Notes under the pieces: generated by a model
Database searches by the model: none
Seen by the model: only the letters and a program-made list of their open reading frames with translations
Told to the model about the DNA's origin: nothing
Made by a program: the position numbers and the translations under genes
Part shown: positions 46,246-58,023 of the stretch, in pieces
How the letters are laid out: each line of letters opens with the position of its first letter
Numbering within the stretch: the first letter of the stretch is position 1
From: Cristatella mucedo
Lineage: Eukaryota; Bryozoa; Phylactolaemata; Cristatellidae
DNA: 64,000 nt
Assembly: GCA_009760855.2 (NCBI GenBank)
Contig: WPIO01000040.1
Span: forward strand, 1,700,001-1,764,000
Reading direction: 5' to 3'

Positions 46246-48333
46246 GCCCCTCTCCCGTGACTTCTCTCGCAACCCAACCTGCTCGTACAATCTCGCGCGA
46301 TGCGAGGCAATCGGCGGCAGTGGCCTGACCCAATGCTGCAATCTTGCACTTTGATTCGTTTTAAACATGGACAGAAAGTGGTTGGGCAGAGCTTCCATTT
46401 AAAGTGCTCGTTTCTCGTCTTTATCCGCGTCTTTGTCTTGATTTATTACGCGTACCATTTATCGGGTGTACCGAAGAAATGCCATGAACTAATGCTCGAT
46501 CGCTCGCGAAATTTGCGCTGCAATCGACTACAGTGGCGGGCCGAAATTGCAATCTAATCTATCACGATCCGTCGCAAATCGACCGCAAGAAGGTGTCGAG
46601 TTTAGAAATGACGGGGCACGAAATTGTACGACCACATTTTCCCAAGCCAGAGCTTTGCCAGTATAGAATGCGTGGACTTTTGTGACTATTATCTGCGGCA
46701 ATGAGTATCTCGAATTATAAAATACTAATAATAAATAATAACATAAATACTATAACAAATAATAAATATAAATAAATAAAAGCAATGCAATAATAATTTA
46801 TAATCGAAACAACGAGGCAATCGGTGACCAGAGCGATAGTATTATGAACATGCACCAACCAGGAAGTGTGCATGAACGCGTGTACACAGTCTCTTCGCTA
46901 GTTGTCTGCACTTGGTGTCGCATTTCTTAGACACTAACTCCGCGCACTTTTTACAGGCCAAATATATCCGCGGAGGCTGCTGTCTGTCAGCTATGAGCCT
47001 AAACTATACTCCGCCCGAGCTACCGCTTGCAGTTAGGAAGAACGTGCATCCCTTTTGATGGCAGAAATATTAAAAAAACGAGTCCTACCGTTATTCACGG
47101 GAGCAAGCGCATCTTCAAACTGAGTCTGCTGGCTGAGCTGGCGGAAACGCCGACTTAAGCTGATGACTTTCCAGCGAGACTTACGCGACTTACTTAGCGC
47201 GACTTACGCCAAGACCTCCGTAGTCAGAGGAACAGCAACTCTTTTATGGCCTCGGTTGGGGCGAGATGGACACTGTTGACCCAGTTTCGAATCCAAGATG
47301 GCTGCCGGTCTCGAAATTTAAGCTGGCTTTCAGGCTGAATACCAGCGAACTCAGCCTGCCGTTGGTTCAGAGAGCGCTTATCAGTCTTTGGACATTTTTA
47401 AACCGTTCCAGCGCACCATTGCTCCCCTTCCATAGCAACGACACTTTGGACCGGAAACTACGGGTTCGCTTAAAAGAGCAGCTGCGTGAGGTTGCGAATA
47501 TCGAGGATTACTTGGCAATTCAAATCGTGCGATGAGCGTAAATAAAATAAATACTTAAAGTAATTGAAAAATAAATAAAAATGTTATTTATTAATTATTA
47601 TATATAATATAATATAGATAATAAAAATACATACAAATGAATAAATAAATAAAACAATCATTTAATTAACGCTACGCGAGTGTTTTTGTGACAGTTTTTC
47701 TTGCTATGAGGTAATATGGTAGCGTGAAAAGTATAATCAAAATTGTATACATGAAAAAACCACCGTGAACCAGACGCGTTCGCTCTCTGCATTGCTGGCT
47801 ATCCCTTACTTCCGTCCGAGAGACCACATTCTGCCACCGGATAGCTGTAAGGGCGGTATTGTTCAGTTCAGTCCCTCACCGTTTGAACAGCTGCGAGTGC
47901 CCATTCCGACGGCGCGTAGTGCGTCGTCCGTCGCCCAACGTAGCTTGTACGATGGAGACGTCACGTTGACTGATTGATCACGCGTCGATCGGGAATAACA
48001 ATATTGACAATATAATGATAGTATTGAGATTACCAATAATATTAACGTCGAATATTGAATGATCGCGCGTTGATCGGTTACAATAAGTTAGATGATGAGA
48101 GTTAAGCGAGTTAAGAGAGTTTGAGTTCACTCAGGGTGGCTGGAATGCAGAGCACACTTTGCATTGGTCAGTTACTTAAGCATTCACTTAAGCGTTTATT
48201 TACGAGTGTGTTTAGGTTCGTAGGCAGCCAGAACAATCTTACGATAACGACAAAATGCGAAGCATAACAAAAATACGTACTTGGTGCAGATACATTATCT
48301 ACAAAAGCTGAATTGCTGTATCATATCGACTGA
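46246..48333. other. unassigned sequence, AT-rich in parts
   Basis: About 2.1 kb. AT-rich runs at 46720-46810 and 47536-47660. The frame at 47266-47535 (contains RLKEQLREVANIEDYLAIQI) looks somewhat coding-like but matches no family I know. A word ATCACGCGTCGATCGG is loosely repeated at 47977 and 48062. Confidence 0.4.
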
Positions 48334-48472
48334 AATAATAATAATAATAAGACACTTGATAAAGCGCCTTCAGAAAACTCAATCTCTTTCTAAGCGCTTT
48401 GCAGTTGCTGCAAAGAAAGCACGATCGACTGGTGAGTGGTATCATGCTTGATAAACAACATGAATAACATGG
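48334..48472 (-). mobile_element. LINE-A 3' fragment
   Basis: Antisense: AAT tail, GACACTTGATAAAGCGCC, AATCTCTTTCTAAGCGCTTT, TTGCTGCAAAGAAAGCACGA, to AACATGAATAACATGGT. Confidence 0.85.
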
Positions 48473-48979
48473 TGAAACCTTTAGTAAACATCAGCGGGCT
48501 GTAGAGGGGTTTGTGCAGACATACGACGGGGCATTTTTGGGTTGAACCTCCATCTTTGAGCTTGAATAGTATTTTGGCTGAAAAGCAAACGTCCACAATG
48601 CCCGCACGCAAACCGTACGTCGCTTTTAGTGTCAAGAAAGGGTTTTCTTCCAATTACACGAATGTCCAGAAAAAAGAACGACCTTTTTACGGCTGGTAAC
48701 GATGGAGTTTCTTAGAAGACTGCCAAATCATGCAAGGAAGGTAATTCGATCTTGATGAACACTTCTCAAAAATTCCATTATAAATGATCTAGGGAAAACT
48801 TCGCACTCGAGCACGTGTAAGCGTCGCCATCTTTCATCTTTCCTTTGCCGCGAGTTCGATCTCTGCGGTTCATTTGCGATATCGGATCCGGATGCACCGA
48901 GTCGCAGGTGCTCGCAGGTGATTAATTATAAATATATATTATAATAATTATCATTATCATATATCTCACGCAGGTGAGT
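48473..48979. other. unassigned sequence
   Basis: Nothing recognised. Confidence 0.4.
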
Positions 48980-49250
48980 CATTATCCTCGCTTACCAATA
49001 TATTAATGAAATCGTGTAAAACTGTTATTTATTTTTTAATTAAGTTTAATATAATTTAGTTAGAGAATAAATATTAGGATAATTTTTTAATCCTATTGAA
49101 TCCCATTATCTTCGCTGACCAATAGATCCATGAAATCGCGGAAAACTATTATTTATTATTCAATTAAGTTTAATTCAATTTAGTTAGATAATAAATATTA
49201 GGATAATTATTTAATTCTATTGAATCCCATTATCCTCGCGGACCAATGGA
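48980..49250 (+). repeat. 124-bp tandem repeat, about 2.2 copies, each with CCAAT
   Basis: Units start at 48980, 49104 and 49228 (CATTATCCTCG and variants), an exact 124-base spacing. Each has an early ACCAAT word (49013, 49138 and 49241 region). The third unit breaks off after about 22 bases into a CpG-rich block. The two full copies differ by about 15 substitutions. Confidence 0.9.
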
Positions 49251-49580
49251 GATCCTCTCCTCTCTTCTCCTTTCCGCCGCCGCCGCCGTCGCCCATAGCG
49301 GTAGTGACGAAAGCGGACGCTGGCGCAAAGCGCCCGCGAGCGAGCGCGTGCGGACAGCGGAAGTGCTCTGCGCTTTCAGGATTCCGTCCGTCCTAGCGCA
49401 GAAGCCTCGCGGCAGCCTTCCTGCAGCCTCGTAGCAGCCACCGCGCTCGGCCGGAGCGAGCGCGCCCCCTAACGGCGGCTGGCGGGTCGTTTGATTCGCC
49501 GAGTCCGAGCGTTTCCGCATCCGTCGCGTCCTCTGCGCCCGTCGCCGTGCATCGGCGAATCGCCGAGCAGGACGCGAAAG
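49251..49580. promoter_or_regulatory. CpG-rich block, possible promoter region
   Basis: GC- and CpG-rich over about 330 bases in otherwise AT-rich surroundings, immediately downstream of a CCAAT-bearing tandem repeat. It contains GCGGAAGTG (ETS-like core) near 49357. No transcription start, TATA element or first exon can be shown, so this is a composition-based suggestion only. Confidence 0.3.
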
Positions 49581-49726
49581 GTGTCTTAACCGGTAGGAAG
49601 CGTCGAAAGTCAAGATCAACGTTTGCGATACTCTGGTCCCTCGACGATCCCAAGGGCAATTGCATGAAGTTTAATTGGTAAACACTTAACACGATTGTGT
49701 ATAATTTGCAATCAAAACCGCAGTGT

Positions 49727-50588
49727 TAACAATAATAATAACAATAATAATGCACTTGATAAAGCGCCTCAGAGAATTTAATCTCTTTCTAGGCGCTTCA
49801 CATTTGCTGCAAAGGGAAATGCAATTGAATGGTAAGTAAAATCATATGCTTGAAAAAAATGAATAATATGATTAGGGGTGACATGCACAGGGTCAGCATG
49901 CAAGTGTGGTTAGTGGCAGCAAGCACAGTGTCAGCACGCATAGGCACATGAAGATAACGAATCACAGGGACCCACTAAATGCTGTCCTAAATAGGCGTGT
50001 TATTAAGTTCCTTTTAAATGTGGTCAGGTCAGGGGATGTTCTGATGTAGGTCGGGAGGGAGTTCCAGGCTTTGGGAGCATACGAGCTAAATGCACGGTCT
50101 CCAAAGGAATTGAGGTTTGTACGAGGTAGCGGTAAACTGTTGGATTTTGAAAAGCGGGTGGTACGATGCTTGGCCTGATTGGGGAGTATGTCGGAGAGAT
50201 AGGCTGGAGCCAAAGAATAAAGGGACCTAAAAGTGAGCGGCAAAACCTTGAAGTCAATCCGTTGCTTGACTGGTAGCCAGTGCAGGCCGGCGAGAAGTGG
50301 AGTAATGTGGCAACTGCGACGCTCACGACAGACAAGCCTAGTTGCCGAGTTTCGCACCAGCTGCAATCGCCTGATCGCACATGCTGGTAGGCCAGTAAGC
50401 AGTGAGTTGCAGAAGTCGAGACGGGATGTCACGAATGCATGGACCAACTTGGACGTGGTATCCTTATCTAAACAAGCCCGAATTTTAGCATTGTTATGGA
50501 GCTGAAAATAGGCAGATTTGACTGTGGAGCTGATATGGTCGTCTAACGAGAGTTCGCTTTGGAATATGACACCTAGATTTCGAGTGTT
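49727..50588 (-). mobile_element. LINE-A copy: C-terminal domain plus 3' UTR
   Basis: Antisense. Enters at [20 protein letters not shown] (about 50580) and is open to the stop at 49962. The translation closely follows the 28047-29016 copy ([38 protein letters not shown]), so the two are close relatives. Full 3' UTR, hairpin and tail are present. No frameshift in about 205 codons. Confidence 0.93.
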
Positions 50589-50589
50589 C

Positions 50590-50888
50590 ATAACAACAAT
50601 AATAATAATAGTATTGCACTTGATAAAGCGCCCTCAGAGAACTCAATCTCCTTCTAGGCGCTTTACATTTGCTGCAAAGGGAAATGCAATTGAATCGTGA
50701 GCAATATCATGCTTGATAAACAAACAAAATGAATAACGTGGTTAGGGGTGACATGCACAGGGTCAGCATGCAAATGCTGTTAGTGACAGCATGCACAGTG
50801 TCAGCACGCATAAGCACGTGAAGGACGAATCACAGGGACCCACTAAATGCTGTCCTAAATAGGTGTGTTTTTTAAGTTTTTTTTAAAT
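50590..50888 (-). mobile_element. second LINE-A 3' end, tandem with the previous copy
   Basis: Antisense tail, hairpin and 3' UTR identical in layout, ending in the last coding words near 50880. It abuts the 5' end of the 49727-50588 copy, so two truncated insertions in the same orientation lie head to tail. Confidence 0.9.
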
Positions 50889-50984
50889 ATTCAGACTATT
50901 ATAGTGGAAACGGCAGCTGTATCGCAGCCATTCGTCTGCCTACGAACTACGAGCGGTCTGGCAGGCGAGGCACGGGGTGGCGTC

Positions 50985-51345
50985 ATTCGTAATTGGCTGA
51001 TCGTATTCAATTCGTGTCATGTGGGGGTCAGGTCCCATCCACCCGACCAGTCACGTGTGAATTCCCTCTCAAGGGTCCTTTGCTGCTCTCCGTTAATACT
51101 CAACCCCTGGGAAAAGTGATTCAGGCTCATAGAATAGGATATCACTTTCGCGGTGACGGTACTCAGCTGTAATTGTCGTTGAAACCGTCGGAGCCTGCTG
51201 CAGCGACTGATAAACTGAATGCTCGCCTTGCAGACATTCGATTCTGGATGTCAGAAAATTTCCTTAAACTAAACGACGATAAAATAAATCCGCGCTCATA
51301 GGAAACCCCAAGAGTGAGGAGGCTGGAAGACTAGAACGCTTCTCT
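50985..51345 (+). mobile_element. LINE-B reverse transcriptase fragment with decayed YADD
   Basis: Reads around TRPVTCEF (compare SRPVTCGVPQGSV at 52485-53700) and then RIGYHFRGDGTQL where YADDTQLYL is expected. A stop follows, then LSLKPSEPAAATDKLNARLA and [18 protein letters not shown]. The catalytic motif is mutated (YADD to RGDG). Confidence 0.75.
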
Positions 51346-51495
51346 CTTCTCTAGTAGGTGATGCTGTCGTGTGACCATCACCACATACCGAGAGAGATAG
51401 TGCTCTCGTGCGAGTGTTCACCATGTTCTCGAAATGCAGGTGTTTTTATAACACCTGCCTATGTTTTTTGATTATAACAGTTTTAAGATTTTATT

Positions 51496-52462
51496 TTACT
51501 AACTTACTAGCTATTGGAAAACCCAGCGTGATTCAGATATTGGAAAGGGCTGCCGCTCAGCATTGGCTCTGCCAGCATATCTCCTGTTGAATCAGCTCGA
51601 AATCTGGGTGTCATGTTCCAAAGTGACCTCTTATTAGACGACCACATCAGCTCCACAGTCAAGTCTGCCTACTTTCAGCTACAGAGCATTGCTAAAATTT
51701 GGGTTTGCTTAAATAAGGATACCACGTCTTAGCCGGTCCATGCATTTGTGATATCCGGTCTTGACTTCTGTAACTCACTGCTTGCTGGCCTACCGGCATG
51801 TGCAATCAGACGATTGCAGCTGGTGCGAAACTCCGCAGCTAGGCTTATCTTTCGTGAGCGTCGCAGTTGCCTCATCACACCACTTCTCGCTGACCTGCAC
51901 TGGCTACCAGTCGAGCAATGAATCGACTTCAAGGTTTCGTCGCTCACTTTTTGGTCACTTCATTCTTTGGCTCCAGCCTATCTCTCAGATCTACTCCCCC
52001 ACCAGGCCGAGCATCGTACCACCTGCTTTTCGGAATCCAACAGTCTACCAATACCTCGTACAAACCTCAAATCCTTTGGAGACCGTGTATTTAGTTCGTA
52101 TGCTCCCAAAGCCTGGAACTCACTCCCAACTTGCGTCACAACATCCCCTGACTTGACCACATTTAAAAAGAACTTAAAACCACACCTATTTAGGACAGCA
52201 TTTAGTGGGTCCCTGTGATTTGTCATCTTCATGTGCTTATGCGTGCTGACACTGTGCATGCTGCCACTAACCACATTTGCATGCTGACCCTGTGCATGTC
52301 ACCCCAAACCATGTTATTGATGTTGTTTGTTTATCAAGCATGATATTCCTCACCATTTAATCGCATTTCCCTTTGCAGCAAATGTAAAGCGACTAGAAAG
52401 AGATTGAGTTCTCTGAGGGCGCTTTATCAAGTGCATTATTGTATTATTATTATTATTTATAT
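51496..52462 (+). mobile_element. LINE-A copy: end of RT, C-terminal domain, 3' UTR
   Basis: Enters at LTYLLLLGKPSVI-equivalent codons (TTACTAACTTACTAGC). The region to 51735 is frameshifted. The C-terminal domain is split over two frames, with a stop after LHWLPVEQ (51918) and then SLAPAYLSDLLPHQAEHRTT, open to 52218. 3' UTR, hairpin and (ATT)n are present. Confidence 0.9.
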
Positions 52463-52484
52463 CTTATTTTCTTTTTATTTATTC

Positions 52485-53700
52485 AGCATCGTCAGCATAG
52501 GAGTGACCGCTGATCCAAATCACTTTTCTCGGAGGTTCGCTGTTCATGGAGAGCAGAAAATGACGGATCCTTGTGGGACTCCACACGTGACTGGTCTGCT
52601 GGTGAACGAGGCTTGACCAAGTTACGACGGGGATTGAACATGACCGGACAAGTACGATTGGAATCGCGCCAGTGCCTCGTCTGACGCAGCGACCGTTGTG
52701 CTCAATCGTTCGAGTAAGACATCGTGATCAATACTGTCCTACAGCAGCTGATAGATTCAGCAGGACCGGGGCAGTGTCATTCGCGTCATCACTGTTGCAT
52801 AAGATGTAGCCGGTTACACGAAGGAGAGCAGTTTCAGAGGAGTGGAGTCGCATTAATTTCGACTGAAATTCGTATGAATATTTATTATTCTTACCGTGTG
52901 ATACATGCTGCTTAGTGACTATATTTTCAAAAATATTTGATGCAAAACGAAGAAGGAAAACTGAGCAATAGTTTGCTGGGACATCTGAATCTAAAAAGGC
53001 TTTTTAAGTATTGGTCTAAAGGTGGCCGATTTGTACAACCCCGTTTTCAGAGAAGCACTAAATATCTCAGTCATGGCTGGAATAAGTTTGTCTGCTAGTG
53101 GATAAACCACACAGGGGATGGTACAAGGTATTGAGCAGACGACCTCAGTTTACTAGATTCTATTAAGGTAGCCAAATTACATGCAGAAACCTCTCGGAAA
53201 CTCTCTCAAAGAAGGTAGCTGGTTTCAATAAAAAAAAGAGTAATAACACATTTGATGTAGCTCGTGCCCTAATGGTAGCACGAATACGTGCGAATTTTCT
53301 ACGCAGAAGGCTAAAGAGATTTTGCTGAGCCGTTAGCATTCGGACGGCGATAGAGACCTTTTTTTGGAATTGCCAAGCGCGCACGTTTTACTTTCTTGTA
53401 AATTTGCTTTTTCGGGTCCGGCAGCTTTTTCGAGTGATAAACGAAGCCCCCTTTTCTAGGCTCACGGGAAGGACGCAAGAGGGACGTCTTTAAAAAGTCG
53501 GCGCAGCGGCGTTCGTCAGACCTAGACCTTCATTACAGCGGCGTTCGTCCGAGGAGCGAGACCTCGCGAGATCTTTGCCAGGCCTATAGCCCCTTCTTAC
53601 AGCGGCGTTCAAGGCTGCGCTTAACGCGGCCGGGGCATCCTTTGACGTTTAGTTGGTAAATTGAAAGGAATCCCCGCGAGCGACTCTTTGACGGACGGTA
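52485..53700 (-). mobile_element. LINE-B copy: linker and RT up to YADD
   Basis: Antisense. From the 5' side: the linker region (SRGFLSIYQLNVK-type, then words matching 34750-35250), the start of the RT, LLNLSAAV near motif A, LSGHVQSPSSL, TSRPVTCGVPQGSV, and finally GHSYADDA, with YADD at 52488-52499. It breaks off three codons later, so the catalytic motif survives but everything after it is gone. Many frameshifts; dead. Confidence 0.78.
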
Positions 53701-53920
53701 AGAACGTACGATGCATCTGCGAACCGAGGGCGCTCGCGATCGGCTCTCCGCGTCGTCTGAGGAGCGAGGTCTCGCGACATCGATTGCTCGTCGCGTCGAT
53801 CGGGCAGGCGCATCGAGTCTGGCGATCGAAGTCTCAACATTGCCTCGAGGCGAGCGCGCGAGATCGCTCGCGCGATCTAGCGCTCTTCGGTCGCCAGCAG
53901 CCGCCGCTAGCTCGCCGTCG

Positions 53921-54004
53921 GTTCTCCGTGGAACCGGAAAGAGAGTGATGCCTTTCTCTTTGCGTCTGAGGCGAGTGAGAAATATCGACCGTCGACTGTC
54001 GTCT
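53921..54004. repeat. dispersed repeat, first copy
   Basis: Shares TTCTCCGTGGAAC, GAAAGAGAGTG, GAGGCGAGTGAGAAATAT and CGACTGTCGTCT in order with 55287-55367. Minus-strand translations are alike (SIFLTRLRRKE). Possibly the 5' part of LINE-B, whose homology ends nearby. Confidence 0.75.
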
Positions 54005-55286
54005 CGATCTACAGCGCGTCGCTTCGACACCCTCAGAGCTGCATGTCTCCGCGGCGGCGTCAGCGCAAGCGCAGCGAGCCGTTCCGCCGCTTCGCCCGCC
54101 GGGAAATTCTACGACGACCGCTGCCACGAGAACCAGCCGCGATTCTTTCAACGCTTTAAAGCTGAGGCGGCTGAATGTATTGAATTACAATTGACAGTAC
54201 AGGACGCCGTGTAGCTGCTTGACGAATAGTTATTTGCGCTAGTTAAGTGATTCAGTAAGACATCGGATCAATCCAAGGTCTCATACGTAGCACACTGGGC
54301 ACGAATGAATTTGAGGCTTGCGACGCTTTTGCCGTGTAATAGCCAGCCAATTGAATCCCTAATCGATCAGTAGCGTCCGATAAACGCTCGCCTGCATGTA
54401 GGCTTCAGGCTCTCCGAATATGTGCTATATGATAATGAAAAATGTATATATAATTCATTATTAAATGTAATGTGTAGTATTTTTCACATTATCAATAATG
54501 TAATTGTATTCATATTAATAGTAATATAACAATATAATAATATGATTAATACGCATTATCATAATAATAAATAACTTCGCATACATTTATAAATCATACT
54601 ACTAAATTTATAATTTGACTAACGCATCTGTTAGCAAGTGTGCCGATTGGAGCATCGCCACTGTCTGTAAAATGAGAAGGAACGGTGGATGGAATGGCCA
54701 AGAGAATTCCCCGGTTCACCTCTAAGGTAAAGCTCGGATTCATGACCTCTAGAGAAGTTCGTCAAGTTTGTGGTTCATATTCCATGCCAACATCCTGCTT
54801 ACGTCGATGGTCATAAGAACTACATCTCTCGGCTCACTGCTTGACTTTGGGAGTGCTTCATTGTTCTATTTTGTGCGCAGCCTCTGCAAAAGCGCACAGG
54901 ATGGAGTAAGAATCCAAGCATCGGAGGCGAAATCTAGTGAATAAGAAAAAAAAGTAGCGACGCGTCGCTGTGAGGTCGAATCTTTCGATAGAGTACTTGA
55001 ATGCATACTATTGCCTGATCGTCTCTTGATGGGTTCACGAAAAACGATAATTATAACTATAATAACTATATATCTTTTGCATCGCGCAGCAAGAGAAATT
55101 TGTATATCTATTCATGTGAATTGCAGCTTACTGCAAGAGAAGCGACGACTAATACTTGAAGAAAAGCAGAATATCCAGCTTATTGTAGCATGCAAGAAAA
55201 TTCTACGCCACAACGCAGAATTATCAGTCTAAGACTAGCATGCAAAAGCACCCAAACGGCTCACGACCACTGGTAAGTAGGATCCC

Positions 55287-55367
55287 TTCTCCGTGGAACG
55301 GGAAAGAGAGTGGTGCCTTTCTTTGCGCCTGAGGCGAGTGAGAAATATTGACCCTCGACTGTCGTCT
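55287..55367. repeat. dispersed repeat, second copy
   Basis: Second copy of the 53921-54004 block, same orientation. Here it is not attached to recognisable LINE sequence. Confidence 0.75.
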
Positions 55368-55409
55368 TGAAAGCTAAATAGATCACGCCCGGGTAAGGGA
55401 ATCAAGCAA

Positions 55410-55482
55410 AAGACAGATCCACTGCTATACAAAGCACTCTACGAGAACTGAATCTCAATACAGGCCCTTCGCATGAAGTTCA
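55410..55482 (-). mobile_element. SINE-2 tail fragment
   Basis: Antisense: GCTATACAAAGCACTCTACG then GAACTGAATCTCAATACAGG and CCCTTCGCATGAAG, the two hairpin arms of the SINE-2 tail. Head not recognisable. Confidence 0.6.
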
Positions 55483-56141
55483 GCGGTGATGCGACGATTG
55501 ACATAGAGCAAAGTTTGCCATCGACATCCGAAAAAGTTACAAGGCGCTGCCATAGCTCTTTAGAGGCTATATCCTATAGATACTGTTAACATGTTTGCAT
55601 GGCCGTTCATCCAAGCAGATGCTCAATAATAGCTGCTAAATAAAAAACTCTCAATAACTGACGATTGGTCAACACCAGAAAGAAGACTAATTACAGAATT
55701 ACAAAACCCAGAAAATTAGCGAAAATGACAGAACCCAGTGCGTGTGCAACTCTATATTTATTATATTTATCTATTTATTTTATATTTACAGTGCGTGTGC
55801 AATTTTATATTTATTTTAATTTTAGCAGAGCTGCTGACCATTTCTACGAAGTTTTGGTTCTCCAGATACGGCGCGAACCCAGGATTCGTCCTTTGGATGC
55901 CTTTACAATCGACATCCGACGATCCGACATCCGCTAGCACAACTTCCCGGTCTTTGACCAATGAAGTTTCAGCTGGCTGAGAGTCATTAATAAGCAAAGC
56001 ATTAGGCGAAGCGAAATCGTTCTTTGAAAGAGATAGATCAACTTGCGGTTAACAAACTCACCTATACAATAGCGCTTCAATGGGATTGGTGACGATTAAA
56101 CCAATGAACACGCCACGCTCACGTAACTGCTTCCATAATGG

Positions 56142-57062
56142 TAATAGTAATAATGACACACTTGATATAGCACCCTCAGAGAACTCAATCTCTTTCTAGG
56201 CGCTTTACATTTGCTGCAAAAGAAACACGATCGGATGGTTAGTGGTCGCATGCTCGATAAACGACAAGAATAACATGGTTAAGGGTGACATTCGGAGGGT
56301 CAGCATTCACAGTGTCAGCACGCACAAGCACATAAAGGACAAACTTTACAGCGACACACTAAGTGCTGTCATGAATAGACGGGTTTTTAATTGTTTTATT
56401 GTGGTCAAGTCAGGGAATGTCATGATGTAAGTCGGGAGTGAGTTCCAGGATTTGGGAGCATACGAACTAAAGGCACGGTCTCCACAGGAATTGAGATTTG
56501 TACGAGGTATTGGTAGACTGCTGGATTCCGAAAAGCGGGTGGTACGATGCTTGGCCTGGTGGGGGGAGTAAATCTGATTGGTAGGCTGGAGTCAAAGAAT
56601 GAAGGGACCAACAATGAGTGAAAAAACCTTGAAGTCGATCTGTGGCTTGACTGGTAGCCAGTGCAGGTCGGAGAAGTGGTGTGATGCGGCAACTGCGACG
56701 CTCACGACAGACAAGCCCAGCTGCAGAGTTTTGCACCAGCTGTCAGCGCCAGATTGCACATGGCCGGTAGACCAGCAAGCAATGAGAGTAGTCAAGACGG
56801 GATGTCAAAAATGCATGGACCAGTTTAGATGTGGTATCCCTGACTAAACAAGCCCGAATTTTACCAACGTTATGTAGCTGAAAGTAGGCAGACTTTATTG
56901 TTGATCTGATGCGGTCGTCAAATGAAAGGTTCCTCTGGAACATGACACCTAGATTTCGTGCAGGTTCAACAAAAGATATGCTGGCAGAGCCGATTTTGAG
57001 CATCAGCCTTTCAAATTTCCGAATCACACTTGGTTTGGCCACGACTAGTAAGTTGATTTTAC
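56142..57062 (-). mobile_element. LINE-A copy: end of RT, C-terminal domain, 3' UTR
   Basis: Antisense. Enters at INLLVVAKPSVIRKFERL, continues LKIGSASISFVEPARNLGVM and TSRLDYSHCLLVY, then changes frame several times (near 56780, 56690 and 56560). 3' UTR, hairpin and tail are present. Confidence 0.9.
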
Positions 57063-57774
57063 TCTCATTTGCTGGGGCAGACTGTGTAGATAGAGTATAC
57101 TTGTTCAGTCCTAAGACCAGACAGAAACGATAGGTGCTTATTAAGCGAACTAGCAGACGAGTTTGAAAAAAAAAGTTGACGAATGGGTTAATCTAGGAAA
57201 CTACACTCCTCTTGTAATGTTCAAAGTTTCTATAAACACTGAACACGCTGGTCGGGCTGATATTTTCGGTAGCATTAAGCTCTAAGGCCCTGCGATGGCA
57301 GACATTGCTGTTTGGCCTCGAGGACACAGATTGCCGATCGACCGATGATTACTATTTGTCGGTGCGTATCTGCTTTAAAGACACGAGTAAACACATGACT
57401 GACATAGTTTCAGGTAAAAATAATTTCGTAAGCGTGGAAACGTTTATAAAATTTGCCTTCTTAGCCGCTGGTTCACCGTTACGATGGCTACAGCAGAGCT
57501 AGTAGCAACTGAGCTGATGACTAGCTCTGATGTAGCTATATTCATATATACTCTTAAGCTGCGTGTGAACTGGTAATTTCTGTTTAAGCCGAACGATCAC
57601 GTGTGCCCTTGCCAAGTGCACTCATATCGGAAGCCTAATGCAGAGGCTCAACGTGCCGTCGGCGATTGCCGACACTGCCCAGCGTTTGTGACTCCCAGAA
57701 ACGGCTAATAGTTTGCATTTTCACAAAGACTGACCTATGAGAGAGCTGGTTCTTTTCTAACACATGCGAATGCA
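57063..57774. other. unassigned sequence
   Basis: Nothing recognised between two LINE-A copies of the same orientation. Confidence 0.4.
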
Positions 57775-58023
57775 TAATAAAAATACACTTGAAAAAACGC
57801 CCTCAGAAAACTCAATCTCTTTCCATGCGCTTTACATTTGCTGCAAAGGGAAATGCAATTGAATGGTGAGTAATATCATACTTGATTAATAAACAACATG
57901 CATAACATGGTTAGGGGTGACATGCACAGGGTCAGCATGGAAATGTGGTTTGTCGCAGCAAGCACAGTGTCAGCACGCACAAGCAGATGAAGGACAAATC
58001 ACAGGGACCCACTAAATGCTGTC

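Larger units (their letters stand above)
53701..56141. other. mostly unassigned; contains a duplicated 81-84-bp block
   Basis: 53690-54120 is CpG-rich and open on both strands. 53921-54004 recurs at 55287-55367 (listed). 54430-54610 is AT-rich. No gene recognised. Confidence 0.4.

Noticed and set aside
47266-47535. Plus-strand frame ending EQLREVANIEDYLAIQIVR as a gene
   Set aside because: No homologue recognised and no splice or start support; chance frame of 89 codons is possible.
53584-54214. Overlapping frames of 95-167 codons on both strands
   Set aside because: They reflect CpG-rich composition that lacks stop codons; Arg/Ser/Ala-rich translations without a domain.
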